Part shown: piece by piece, positions 33,237-43,140 of the stretch | Position numbering within the stretch: position 1 is the first letter of the stretch | How the letters are laid out: each line of letters starts with the position of its first letter | NCBI GenBank assembly: GCA_037127315.1 | Contig: JBBBDQ010001275.1 | Location: 124,001 to 188,000, forward strand | DNA: 64,000 nucleotides | DNA from: Ascarosepion bandense | Taxonomy: Eukaryota; Mollusca; Cephalopoda; Sepiida; Sepiidae | Direction of reading: 5' to 3' | Made by a program: the position numbers and the translations under genes | Notes under the pieces: generated by a model | What the model saw: the letters and a program-made list of their open reading frames with translations, nothing else | Told to the model about the DNA's origin: nothing | Database searches by the model: none

Positions 33237-33681
33237 AAAATCCTCAAGAAAGACAAGAATGCAGGGGGTTACAGGTAATGAATGTGAGAGAAAAGATTGG
33301 TTGGTTGGTTGTCTTGTTTTTATGGTATATCAACCTCGGTGGGTCATTTATTGCCAACTAAATTTTATCTATTTATTTTATTGCTGGTAATAACTTTTTC
33401 TTTCAACAATTTATTGTTGTTTTTATATGTTTTGTGTCTAGTAATAATTTTTCTTTTCAAGTATCAAGATTCATTTAGATTTATTTTTAAGGGCAGGGTC
33501 CCCAAGTCCTACTCTTGTTATTTAACCCATAACTGGAGGGAGAGTATGGATGAATACCTTTCCCAAGGGTACCAGTGCTTAAGTGAAATGCTGGGTATTC
33601 AACTGGAATTCGAACTCAGCTCACCGATTTCTCTTTCTGAGCCGATATCCACTGCACCACAACGTACATCCATCACTAAAC

Positions 33682-33799
33682 GCTTACAGCACCTGTTATT
33701 CCCGAGCAGTCACCCATCTAAGTACTGACCAGGCTCAATGTTGCTTAACTTCGTGATCGAGCGAGAACCAGTGTATTCAACGTGATATGGCTGTAAGCA
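33682..33799 (-). repeat. 5S rRNA-like head, unit b
   Basis: Reverse strand GCTTACAGCCATATCACGTT, GAAGTTAAGCAACA, GATGGGTGACTGCTCGGGAA. One base is missing next to the GAAGTT element (CACGAAGTT). Confidence 0.8.
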
Positions 33800-33818
33800 C
33801 GCACATCCGTCACTATGC

Positions 33819-33937
33819 GCTTACAGCACCTGGTATTCCCATGTGGTCACCCATCTAAGTACTGACTCGGCTCAACGTTGCTTAACTTCGGTGATCGAGC
33901 GAAAACCAGTGTATTCAACGTGATATGGCCGTAAGCC
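33819..33937 (-). repeat. 5S rRNA-like head, unit a
   Basis: Reverse strand GGCTTACGGCCATATCACGT, GAAGTTAAGCAACG, GATGGGTGACCACATGGGAA. The internal promoter elements are well kept. Confidence 0.85.
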
Positions 33938-34649
33938 GAGAAAAGATTTATTATAGGGAGGAATGAGGGAACAACAAAAGATGTACAGGGTTCTAGAAGT
34001 TAAAAGATGGAAACTGATGTTGTATTTAAATTTTTGGAAACTACAGTTATCAAGGAAGAAAGGAAACTTCTACAGGCAAAAGGTGCAACAATAGAAACTG
34101 TTAAAGTAGAAGTGACAGTTGCATTTAGCTATTTCAACAGTAAAAGGGTGGGACCTAAAGACAATTGGGTAGTAAACTTAAATTCCATGTATTCAGGGTA
34201 CCAGGTTAAATAAAAACCCACAAAAGCAGTTGCCATGAAAATATTTGTAGAAAAAAGGGGGAATCTATGTCATGTTGGTGAGAATGGGACTGTAGACGAG
34301 TGCCTGGTCAGGATTTTTCATTCATATCACACATATCATTCATCATAAGCACTTTAACAGTAACACTCTACCTTCGGTGGCTCTCAAACATTCAATATAA
34401 AATTGTGAAGAATTAGAGTCAACATGATATAATGTCATATGCATGCAACAGATTATAACCTTATTTCTTTTTTGACATTCATGGTGAGCTTGCATATCAT
34501 ATGAACGGAAGGAAATTACAAGTGATACTGTATGGACGTCATACAGGTACCAATGCCAATGCACACCAATATCTCATTGTCTATGATAGTTCTGGGGGTT
34601 ATAAACGATAAAAGTTCTATTATGCTACTCTATGTCTTTCTGAAGAGCC

Positions 34650-35305
34650 TCAGAGTCAATGCTACAGACTACTGCTGCCATTTATGGTCAGGTGCCCCTG
34701 CCGTTCTCCTCAGTGTTCTTGACAGGCTTCAAAGGAGAGTCTGTAATGTGATAGGTACTGATCTGGCGGCTCGACTGCAGCCACTTCCCCATTGTCGAAA
34801 TGTGGCCTCCCTTTGTCTGTTCTATAAATATTTTCATGGCTTCTGCTCAGACGAACTTAAATCACTGATGCCTCCTCAACAGTTGTTTACACGTGCAACC
34901 AGACTGGCAACTGGGTCCCACCCATTCACAGTCAGGTTAGCTAAATGCAGACGACAATTCTACTCCTGCAGCTTCTTCTCTTGCACTTCCCGCCTGTGGA
35001 ACTCGCTCCCGTATTCTTGCTTTCCTGATGGCTACAACCTCCAGAAATTTAAATGCAAAATTCAATACTCATCTACTAACCGCTGGACTCTAGCTCTCTC
35101 CCCACCCCTGTATAACCTTCCCTTTCTCTCCACCTATGTATCTGTCATTGCACCTGCTTTCTCAGCTTTCTATTGTTCCTTTCTAACTAGCTTGTACTCC
35201 TCACTCTTTTCTAATTAATCTTTTTTACATTTATGTAGCCCCCTTCACATTAGTGGCGTTTCTGCCTTGCTCGGAGTGAAATAATTAAAAAAAAAAAACA
35301 TTGAG
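34650..35305 (+). pseudogene. LINE-1 3' part, best-preserved copy
   Basis: One frame runs from CCHLWSGAPAVLLSVLDRLQ through RRVCNVIGTDLAARLQPL and VASLCLFYKYFHGFCSDELK to LWNSLPYSCFPDGYNLQKFK. This is the region after the RT domain in jockey/CR1/L2-type LINEs. The 3' end reads TGTAGCCCCCTTCACATTAG, CCTTGCTCGGAGTGAAATAA and an A-run to 35300. The 5' part including the catalytic box is missing (5' truncation, usual for LINEs). Confidence 0.88.
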
Positions 35306-35619
35306 ATGCAAGACACAATGGTCAAGCCTTGAATTGAGAGGCTGGCCAGATGTATTCTGGTAAGACTCTTCTCCCTCCCACATGGCTCATGTGCCTAGAA
35401 TATATCGCATCCTAACTCCACAGATTTTAATCACCTGGACTATGTTGTGGTGGTTATTGGTAAGAGTGGGTACAACCAACAGACCTAACAATACCAACGA
35501 CAACCATTTGAAGCACAATAAGAACAAAAATGCTTTGGAGGCCATTTCTAGGCTGAGGGTGGTTTTAAGGAAAAACTTTTTTTTTTCATTTGAACATTTC
35601 TTTGGTTTCATCGATACTC
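35306..35619. other. Unassigned sequence
   Basis: Nothing recognised; poly-T at 35577-35587. Confidence 0.45.
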
Positions 35620-35882
35620 CTGAGATGAGATACTGTAAATATTTACATTGTTCAGACTGTTATCCTCATCTTTATTGCCAAATTCACTATGTTTTGGTTG
35701 TTGTACACTTTGACCTTCTTCTGAGAACAATATTAGCCCAGTGATCAAAATAAAAGTTTCAGTTTGAAATTCCAATCAACTGAAGAAAAACAGAGAGAAC
35801 ATCAGCAGAAACATCAAGAATATTGCAATAAAGATGATGACAACAGGCTGAACAATGTAGATAATGTAAATAATCTTTGGTT
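35620..35882. repeat. Head-to-head pair of Penelope-like terminal repeats
   Basis: The reverse half has TTACATTGTTCAGACTGTTA, TCCTCATCTTTATTGCC and GACCTTCTTC. The forward half has CAACTGAAGAAAAACAGAGA, CAGAAACATCAAGAATA, AATAAAGATGATGACAACAG. This is the same layout as 20920-21330. Confidence 0.55.
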
Positions 35883-35943
35883 TTGTTTACATAATAATTT
35901 TTCCCCATTGTACATAGCACATCCTGTAATTCAAAATGCTTAT

Positions 35944-36527
35944 TGTTGTGGGATTGCCCCTTTTTGTATACAAGAATGGACTCACCTGATGTGTACATAT
36001 AATCCTGTCTATACAGAGAATGGCAGTAGTAGTTGCAAACCTGCTGGTTTTGCTACTATGACACTGTCAGCTCTCTGCCTTCGGGTAGAGGGCGCTCTCT
36101 GCTTCCGAGCAGAGAGCACTAACCCAGTCGTGGTCCCGCCAAAGAGTAGAAGCACGACTGGGCAAAAATAGACAGCCATTTTTTGGCTGGGCCATATAGC
36201 CCGGAAACCCACTTATAACTGACCATGTGTCACATGTTGCCCTTAGTGGGAGGGACAACTAAATAATGTAGTAATTGTAAAGCAGTTGCTTAGCTGGTCA
36301 GTAAGTTGGTGCAGAGTTAGTTGGAGTTGTTTGGATATAGACTCATTACCCGGACATATTATTTCACTTCAAGACTATATATATTTATTTCTACTAATAG
36401 TATTCCTGAACTGACTAACCAGTGTTCCTGTTTGTATATATTGTTCAATATAACTTACATTTTCTATCTCCATATCTGTTTTTGTTATTTATTATTTTGT
36501 GTGGTTTCTCACCCGGAATCCACAACA
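35944..36527. mobile_element. Solo LTR (584 bp) with 5-bp target duplication
   Basis: It starts TGTTGTGGGATT and ends AATCCACAACA, the inverted TG..CA ends of an LTR. CTTAT at 35939-35943 is repeated at 36528-36532. No internal region, primer site or second LTR is next to it, so it is a solo LTR left after recombination. The 5-bp duplication fits Ty3/Gypsy- or BEL-type elements; the family is not resolved. The inside is less AT-rich than its surroundings at 36080-36200. Confidence 0.85.
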
Positions 36528-36662
36528 CTTATGAGAGGTACATGCTTTTGAAGGTGCCTCTGATGGTCACGAATTGTTATGGTGGGATGGCTTGTGTGGT
36601 CTAATGCTGTCAGGATCTTTTTTTTTTTTTTTTGTTGTGTATACTAAAATCAAGCAGGTAAT

Positions 36663-37486
36663 AAATTAAATACCTGGAAAGTGTTCTAACAGAGGATGGT
36701 AATTGCTACACTGAGATCTGAAGGCATATTGGCATGGTCAAGGATGAAAACTGAGTAGAGTATTAAGAGACATGAAAATTCCGCTGGAAATGAAGAAGAG
36801 AGTACTGGAGAGTTGTATGATGGCTGTCCTTCAATATGGCAGCAATTGCTGGACAATCTCATTAAAGCGGGGGGGGGAATTGAAAGCAACCAAAATGTAG
36901 TTCTCCAGAAGGATGCTGAGGATAACATGGATGGAACATGTGAGCAATGACGAGGTTTTGGGGAGGATGGATATGAAAAGGAAACTGATACCTAACATCA
37001 GGAAAAGACAGCTGAAGTTTCTGGGATATGTAATGAGAAAGGAGGGCTTGGAGAATCTGATACTCACAGGTCAGATAGAGGATGAAAACAAAAAAGAAAC
37101 TGATACTTAACATCAGAAAAGGACAGCTGAAGTTTCTGGGATATGCAATGAGAAAGGAGGGCTTGGAGAATCTGATACTCACAGGTCAGATAGAGGATGG
37201 AAACAGAAAAGAAACCGATACTTAACATCAGGAAGGACAGCTGAAGTTTCTGGGACATATAATGAGGAAGGAGGGCTTGGAGAATCTTATACTCATGGGA
37301 TGGCTAGAAGGAAGGAGAGATGGGAAAGCAATGCATGACATACTTGGTGGACTTAAGCAGATGGATGGCAGAGCAGGGTTTGGGAGGGGTAACAGGAAAA
37401 GAGTGTTAAGAGCTACAGTGGATAGAGACAATTGGGAAGGCCATGAGCATCTACATTCTGAAGGAACATGGCACATAGAAGAAGAA
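36663..37486 (+). pseudogene. LINE-2 3' part with 115-bp internal array and (GAA)n tail
   Basis: Forward frames encode ILESCMMAVLQYGSNCW-like, RMLRITWMEHVSNDEVLGRM, and LKFLGYVMRKEGLENLILTG blocks. The segment GAAACTGATAC..GGTCAGATAGAGGATG is present three times (starts at 36981, 37096, 37211: 115-bp steps). The end is GGCACATAGAAGAAGAAGAA. 115 is not a multiple of 3, so each repeat shifts the frame. Confidence 0.85.
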
Positions 37487-37938
37487 GAAGCTGTTGGGAG
37501 TTCTAAACTCCTAGTAAAGCCACCCTTGAGGGCAAATGCTAAAGATGAGGACCCAGACTAAGCGCAACCAACTCCCAAAGCCCCAAACGATGGAACAAGT
37601 GGATGACGATTACAATAGATCTCAAATGTTGATCCAGTAGATGAAGAGGCCTATACCTAATGGACATGCTACAGAATCAGTGCCAGTCAGCTGCAGTTTT
37701 ATAACGAGATTCTTCATATTTCATTCCATATGTGCAATAGAGGAAGGTCATGAAATCAGTTGTGTGGGTTACTTCGTGGCAAGTTGAGGTCCACCAGAAA
37801 CAAATTCATGCCGTTGGCACTTTCTTCTACCTTGATTTTCTTTCATCTCCGACCAACTCTTGCAAAACCAAATTTAAAAAAAGAATGGATGATGGGAAAA
37901 GGTTTTTATGAAACCTCATTACCACCATCATCATAAAA
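37487..37938. other. Unassigned sequence
   Basis: Nothing recognised; somewhat less AT-rich at 37490-37600. Confidence 0.45.
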
Positions 37939-38242
37939 TCAGTCAGTAAGTTAATTGCCATATTTGATCCACACTTTCAATCTTGTCTTTTTTCAATCCA
38001 TGACTGACTAAGCAGAAGATTTTCCTGAATTAGGTTGCCATTACTTTTTACAGTACACTGGTTACCAACTAAGACTATAGAACCCAATTTGTCCTGCTAT
38101 TTAACCCATAGCTGGAGGGAGAAGAAATGGATTCATTCCTTTCCCAAAAGTATTGGTGAGTGAAATGAATTTAACTGCAATTCAAACTGGATTTTTCTGA
38201 TTTCTCATTCAAAGTTGATATTCATTATCTCACAATGCACAT
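37939..38242 (-). mobile_element. tRNA-derived SINE, reverse strand, decayed
   Basis: CAGTCAGTAAGTTAATTGCC, TTAACCCATAGCTGGAGGGA, TTTCCCAAAAGTATTGG and CTCACAATGCACAT mark the tail, middle and head. The tail hairpin is lost. Confidence 0.8.
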
Positions 38243-38569
38243 CATAAAATAAGCGAATAAAACAAAGAAATTAAATTCATGGATATGAGATAAAGTTGCC
38301 ACCACCTACTTTTAGAAAAAGCAAGGGGATGTTTCTCCAGTCACTACAATCTTAACTTGTTCAAGTCTAGAATTAAGTGTTATCTTCCTTTTCTATCCAT
38401 ATGAACTACCCATTTATATAACTCTCTATCTTGAGTGGCCCCCAGGCCTTGTACAGAGTGAGCATTACTGTAAAAACAGTTGCATGTTGTTAAGTGTGTA
38501 AATTCTACTGTCTACTGTGTAGTATAGGAGCAGAACAGAACTGCACAGGGTTGTTCTGCTGTGGTTTGT
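38243..38569. other. Unassigned sequence
   Basis: Nothing recognised beyond a possible LINE-1-like TTGAGTGGCCCCCAGG near 38434. Confidence 0.4.
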
Positions 38570-39180
38570 GTCTTCTTCTTCTATGTGCCCTGTCCTTTCA
38601 GGACGTAGGCGATCATGGCTTTCCACATCTCCCTATCCCTGGTGGCTCTTAACATGCCTTCTCCTGTTACATCATGCAACCCTTATTCCATCATCCACCT
38701 GATCAGGTCATTCAAATATGTCATCCGTTGCTTTCCCCTGTCTCTTTTTCCCTCTATCTGGCCTGTTAGTATCAGGTTCTCCAAGCCCTCCTTCCTCATT
38801 GCATGTTCTAGGAACTTCAGCTGTCTCTTCCTGATGCTCAGTATTAATTTCCTTTTCATTTCCATCCTTTCCAAAACCTCATCATTGCTCACATGCTCGA
38901 TCCATGATATTTGCAGCATCCTTCTATAGAACCACATTTCAGTTGCTTCATGTTTTTCTTTCATCTTTGTAGATATTGTCCAGCATTCACTGCCATATTG
39001 AAGAACTGACATCACATAGCAATCCAGTACTCTCTTCTTTGTTTCTAGCAAAATTGTCCTGTTTCTTAATACTTTACTAAATTTCTGGAATGCTTCCTTC
39101 GCCATGCCAATTCGCCTTCGTATCTCTGTGTCACACTTTCCGTCTTCTGTTATAACACTTCCCAGGTACTTTTTGTGTCA
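38570..39180 (-). pseudogene. LINE-2 3' part, best-preserved copy
   Basis: The reverse strand keeps one open frame of 140 codons: AKEAFQKFSKVLRNRTILLE, TKKRVLDCYVMSVLQYGSEC, TEMWFYRRMLQISWIEHVSN, MRKEGLENLILTGQIEGKRD. This is the C-terminus found in endonuclease-reverse transcriptase LINEs (RTE or related; not resolved). The 3' end has TGTGCCCTGTCCTTTCAGGA and a short (TTC)n at 38572. RT catalytic motifs are not included. Confidence 0.88.
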
Positions 39181-39239
39181 CAAGAAGGTTTTAGAGGGCT
39201 GTGGAGCTGCTAACACTCCATCAAACCAGTTTTTTATTC

Positions 39240-39375
39240 AGCTTTCTCATAGACTGGTTTCTAACCAAAGCTAAAGAGTGCATTCTGTCCTAGTATTAAC
39301 CTCTGCAGTGGAAAGAAGAGATGGATCTATACCTTTCCAAATGCCAAGGTGTCAGTTGAAATTTATATTCAACAA
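39240..39375 (-). repeat. Decayed tRNA-SINE fragment
   Basis: ATAGACTGGTTTCTAACCAA, AAGAAGAGATGGATCTATAC and a CTTTCC..AAGGTG remnant match the middle of the SINE family in reverse. Confidence 0.55.
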
Positions 39376-40055
39376 TCCAATTGCACTTTCAGTGATGATA
39401 ACTGCGTTGACATATGAACATGCAAAACAGTTACATCCATTCAAAAGATTCACACGGGAAAAGAGATGAAGATTATAAAGAAACGTATTTCTATACAGAC
39501 TTAATTTCCTTGAAAAATGCACAGGCAAATCTGATTTAAAGAATTTTCTTTAAATAAAGAATTTCTTTTTTTTTTACAGCAGTAATTTCTACCACCAAGA
39601 TTTTACAAGATCATAATTCTCTTTTATCACAAGTGAAATATATCATTTACCTCAAAATTGAGTAAAAAGTTTTACCAACATCTGATTTATAATTTGCTTA
39701 TTTCAGGAAGCTGTATATTTTACTTGTTTTTTTTGGGTTTTTTTTTTGTTTGTTTTTTGGCCTATTTTGTTTGGCAGGTATCTGTTTCGAAATAGACATC
39801 ATCAGAAAAAAACAAACTCTGCGACAAATGCTTACAAAATTCTATTGCCGCTGTACATGAGATCTGCTCTGAAAAGACTTGTATTTTTGTTATAAAATTG
39901 ATATTGGAGTTTTCCATGTTGTTTGTTCAGAAGATGTGAATTTGAGCAACGATAAAAGAAATATTTATTTATGTGTATGTAATTAGCTGATTGTACAGAC
40001 AGTGTAACAGCAGCTCTAGTGGAAAATTCAATGAGTCAAATTTGATATTTTTTCC
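39376..40055. other. Mostly unassigned; hammerhead-like motif at 39784-39805
   Basis: On the reverse strand, 39805-39784 reads CTGATGATGTCTATTTCGAAAC, fitting CTGATGA, short stem, GAAAC. No gene recognised. Confidence 0.4.
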
Positions 40056-40059
40056 CTGG

Positions 40060-40680
40060 TTGGTTAACTGGTTGTTTGTACTTTAGCATGATATTAAACT
40101 ATGTGGGTTATTCATTGCTAAAATAAAATATTTTATTGTCAATTTTATTGTTTTAATTTTTGAAGATAGTAATGGTTTTAATGATACAAATTTTACTAAT
40201 TAACCCATAGTTAGGGGAAGAAGAGGTGGATTCATATCTTTCCTAAGGGCATTTGTGCGTAAGTAAATATCAGTCAGTTAAATGCCATATATGATACATG
40301 TTTGGGCAATCATGTCTCAAAAGAGAAATTACTGACAGAACAGAAAGTTTTCTCACAGTAAATTGCAATTACTTTGTGATAGACTGGTTGCCAACCAAGG
40401 CTATAGAACTCAATCTGTTATGCTATTTAATCCAGAGATGGAGGAAGAGGCAGTAGATTAATACCTTCCCCAAGAGTATAAGTGAATGCAACAAATTCAA
40501 CTGGAATTTGAACTCGGCTCTCTGTTTTCTTATTCTGAGCCAATACCCATGCACCTCCTGTACATCCAACTAAAATTGGAACTCGGTTTAGCAATTCTAA
40601 ACTATTATCCATACACCACCTGCACATCCAAGCTTACAGCACCTGGTATTTCCAAGCAATCACCAATTTAAGACCTTAGT
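40060..40680 (-). mobile_element. Composite-type SINE, reverse, interrupted by another SINE
   Basis: 40060-40268 holds the composite tail and body in reverse (GGTTAACTGGTTGTTTG, TAACCCATAGTTAGGGGAAG). 40568-40680 resumes with AAAATTGGAACTCGG, the tRNA-like head and a truncated 5S-like part (CTTACAGCACCTGGTATTTC). The break at about 40269/40567 is filled by a tRNA-SINE. Confidence 0.72.
40271..40567 (-). mobile_element. tRNA-derived SINE nested in a composite SINE
   Basis: Complete reverse SINE from CAGTCAGTTAAATGCCATAT to AGCCAATACCCATGCACCTC. It lies inside an older element of the related family, giving relative age. Confidence 0.8.
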
Positions 40681-40960
40681 TTGAGTTCTGGCAGAATTTT
40701 TAAGATCACTTTCATAAATACCTTTTGGAAAGGGATGAATCACTGTCACCAGCTATGGGTTAAATAGCAGCATTGAATGTGCTCTCTTGGCTTGAGGTTG
40801 AAACCAGTCAAGGAGAAAGTAAACTCTGAATTCAAAACCAGCCTGAAGAGAGACGGGCACTGTCAGGTTATCTTGCCCTAGACATACCACTGCTGTTATG
40901 GCTACACTACACGTAGTGTCTCAATAACCTTAATAACTGACCAAACTCATGATGGATTAT
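40681..40960 (+). repeat. Relict SINE-like sequence
   Basis: TTGAGTTCTGGCAGAAT, AATACCTTTTGGAAAGGGAT, CAGCTATGGGTTAAATAGCA and TTGGCTTGAGGTTGAAACCA follow the SINE plan but the tail differs from both main families (CCTAGACATACCACTGC). Confidence 0.5.
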
Positions 40961-40976
40961 CTGGCACACTATAGTT

Positions 40977-41256
40977 CAGTCAGTTAAGAGTCATATGTGA
41001 TATATTTGGGTAATCATGTCTCGTTTGAAACATGACAGAATGGGCAGATTTTCCTGCAGTAGGTTGCCATTACTTTCTGCAGGAGATCGGTTGCCAATCT
41101 TTCCTATTATTTGACCCATAGCTAGAGGGAGGAGACAGGATATTAACTTTCCTAAGGGTATTTGCGCATAAGTGAATGCAACAAATTCAAATGGAATTTG
41201 AACTCGGTTCTCCAAATTCTCATTCCGAGCTGATATCCAATGCACCACAACACATA
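40977..41256 (-). mobile_element. tRNA-derived SINE, reverse strand
   Basis: Tail CAGTCAGTTAAGAGTCATAT, hairpin CATGTCTCGTTTGAAACATG, head complement GAGCTGATATCCAATGCACC. About 25 bases are missing before TTGCCAATC. Confidence 0.82.
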
Positions 41257-42224
41257 TCAGTTATCAAAATGAATTACATGACGATAATTAAATGGCATTT
41301 TATAACTTAACAGAAGAATGAGTGATAATAAGCAGGTATACTGACATGTGACCTAATAGAAGTATGTGACAATAATTACGTGACAATAATTCTATGGTTG
41401 TGAAGTAATTGGCCATGGTTAAGTGGAATTAGCAAAAGGCTCAACAATCAGAATTAGCAAATTTCTCAATAAACAATAAGAAAAGGAAGTAAAAGAACAG
41501 GGCAAAATAATACTAAGCAAAAAACGTATAAGAAAGTCAAAATATTCACAAAGAATACTATTTTCATTCAAAAGGGATACAGTCAGATGATTATTGATGA
41601 CTGACTTCAAGACAAGAAAGAAAAAAAAATATGGCAATTGAGAATTAGTTAATTATGAGAATATACAAGAGGGACAATCAACAAGTTTATCTTCATACCC
41701 TGCCTGGTGGCAAACGCTGCTGGTGGCGCCAGGGGTGGCGGTCCCGCCATAGCCACCGAAACCGTGACATCACCTCTGGTTGGTGGCTGATGAAGTCAGG
41801 GTATCACATATGCTAACACACGTTGTATGTTACAAACTGATTACTGATTAGGAAGAAATCCCAGCATGCATCTGAAGAATGTGTCTACAAATAATGGAAG
41901 GGATTATACTTACATGGAGAACTTACGTAATTGTAATCTGATATGCTGATATATAACCTAAAGTTCAGTCAGTTAAGTGCAACTATAATTTCAGGATATG
42001 CTGACATATGCATAGAGGAATTATCTGTCTAATAATTTAATATATTAATACATTAAAATGAAAAAGAAGAAAAGAAATAAAGAATGTGAAGAAAGAGAGA
42101 AAGTGAGGATGAATGAGAAGATGAAGAAAGAAAGAAAGAAAGAAATAAAGAGGGAGAGATTATGTGTGCAAATGAAACATAATTTCAGAGAAACAAAAAA
42201 TAAAAATAAAAAAAATCAATCTTT
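41257..42224. other. Mostly unassigned; GC-rich island at 41695-41804
   Basis: The island of about 110 bases is rich in GGTGGC/GCCACC and is bounded by ATACCCTG and CAGGGTAT, inverted 8-bp ends. It is strikingly GC-rich against its AT-rich surroundings and may be a small MITE. The stretch 42058-42160 is purine-rich simple sequence. Confidence 0.5.
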
Positions 42225-43140
42225 TGTATTATTTTTAATCATTTCATCCCAAGTAAGGAAATAAAGCCACTAAAACACAAGGGGTTTACTGAGTGTGAGA
42301 AAACTTTAGAAAAAGGAAGCATAGTTAAGGAAAGAGAACAATAAAAAAACAGGAATTATGAGGACAGAAGATAACGACTGACATTACATTTAAATTTTTG
42401 AAGATCAAAGTTGACTGGAAAGCAAGAAGCTGGAATGGAGTTCCACAAGTGTGAGAAGAAATCATTAGCATAAAACTTATAATAATATGAGAAAAAAAAA
42501 CATAATTAAGGTGAGCAAACAATAAAAGAAAAGAAATTAAGATAATGGTTGAAATTGTATTTAAATTTTTGAAAATGAAAGTTGACTGGAGAGCAAGAAA
42601 CCAGAAGAGAGTTCCATGGGCGAAAAGTGAAAGAAACGATTACCATAAAAATGATGTTTACATTTACTCATTTCAGTTGAGAGTAGAGACCTTGCTGCCA
42701 ATCTAGTACTGAACTGAATTTCATAAAGTCTAGGTACCATAGGGGAAAGTTTATCAGGACAATTTTCATGAAGGTATTCTTAGGGAAGGTTACATCTAGC
42801 CATTTCAAATGTAAAATGATGAGACCTTGCCACCGATCCAGTACTAAGTTTAAATTCACAAAGTCTAGGTACCATAGAGGAAAGTTCATCAGAACAATTA
42901 TCATGAAAGTATTCTTAGGGAGGGTTACATCTAGCCATTTCAAGTGTAAAATGATGAGACCTTGCCACCAATCCAGTACTGCACTTAAATTCATAAAGTC
43001 TAGGTACCAAAGAGAAAAGCTCATCAGAACAATTATCATGAATGTATTCTTAGGGAAGGCTACATCTAGCCATTTCAAGTGTAAAATGATGAGACCTTGC
43101 CACCAATCCAGTACTGCACTTAAATTCTTAATAATACCAT
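42225..43140 (-). pseudogene. LINE-1 3' part, reverse, with internal duplications
   Basis: The 3' end complement CATTTCATCCCAAGTAAGGA leads into two copies of the LWNSLP region (42355-42480 and 42530-42650: CATTTAAATTTTTGAAGATC / GTATTTAAATTTTTGAAAAT). The 135-bp array then extends the ATRLA..HPFT region. Non-functional. Confidence 0.75.
42721..43130. repeat. 135-bp tandem repeat, three units, open on both strands
   Basis: AAGTCTAGGTACCA recurs at 42726, 42861 and 42996; TAAAATGATGAGACCTTGCC and CATCTAGCCATTTCAA lie in each unit. The step is exactly 135 bp = 45 codons, so both a 173-codon reverse frame and a 156-codon forward frame stay open. The array derives from LINE-1 sequence and is not a host gene. 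Confidence 0.9.

Larger units (their letters stand above)
33299..33937 (-). mobile_element. 5S-5S-tRNA composite SINE, full length, reverse
   Basis: In reverse the order is 5S-like unit (33937-33819), linker, second 5S-like unit (33799-33682), tRNA-like unit (about 33668-33600), body, and a tail ending in AACCAACCAACC. GAGAAAAGATT at 33288-33298 recurs at 33938-33948, an exact 11-bp target duplication. The length is 639 bp, equal to the copy at 19506. Confidence 0.92.
33262..34310 (-). pseudogene. LINE-1 3' part, reverse, split by composite SINE
   Basis: GCAGGGGGTTACAGGTAATG (3' end complement) begins at 33262. The SINE interrupts at 33299 and the LINE resumes at 33938 with complements of the C-terminal block to about 34310. 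The order of insertion is therefore clear: LINE-1 first, SINE later. Confidence 0.8.

Noticed and set aside
34532..35218. A host gene of 228 codons
   Set aside because: The sequence is the C-terminal block of the LINE-1 family, also found at 24.2, 51.9 and 60.5 kb and ending in the shared 3' tail.
41695..41804. CpG island or promoter
   Set aside because: It is GC-rich but only ~110 bases, not CpG-dense over a normal length, and has no gene beside it; kept only as an odd island.
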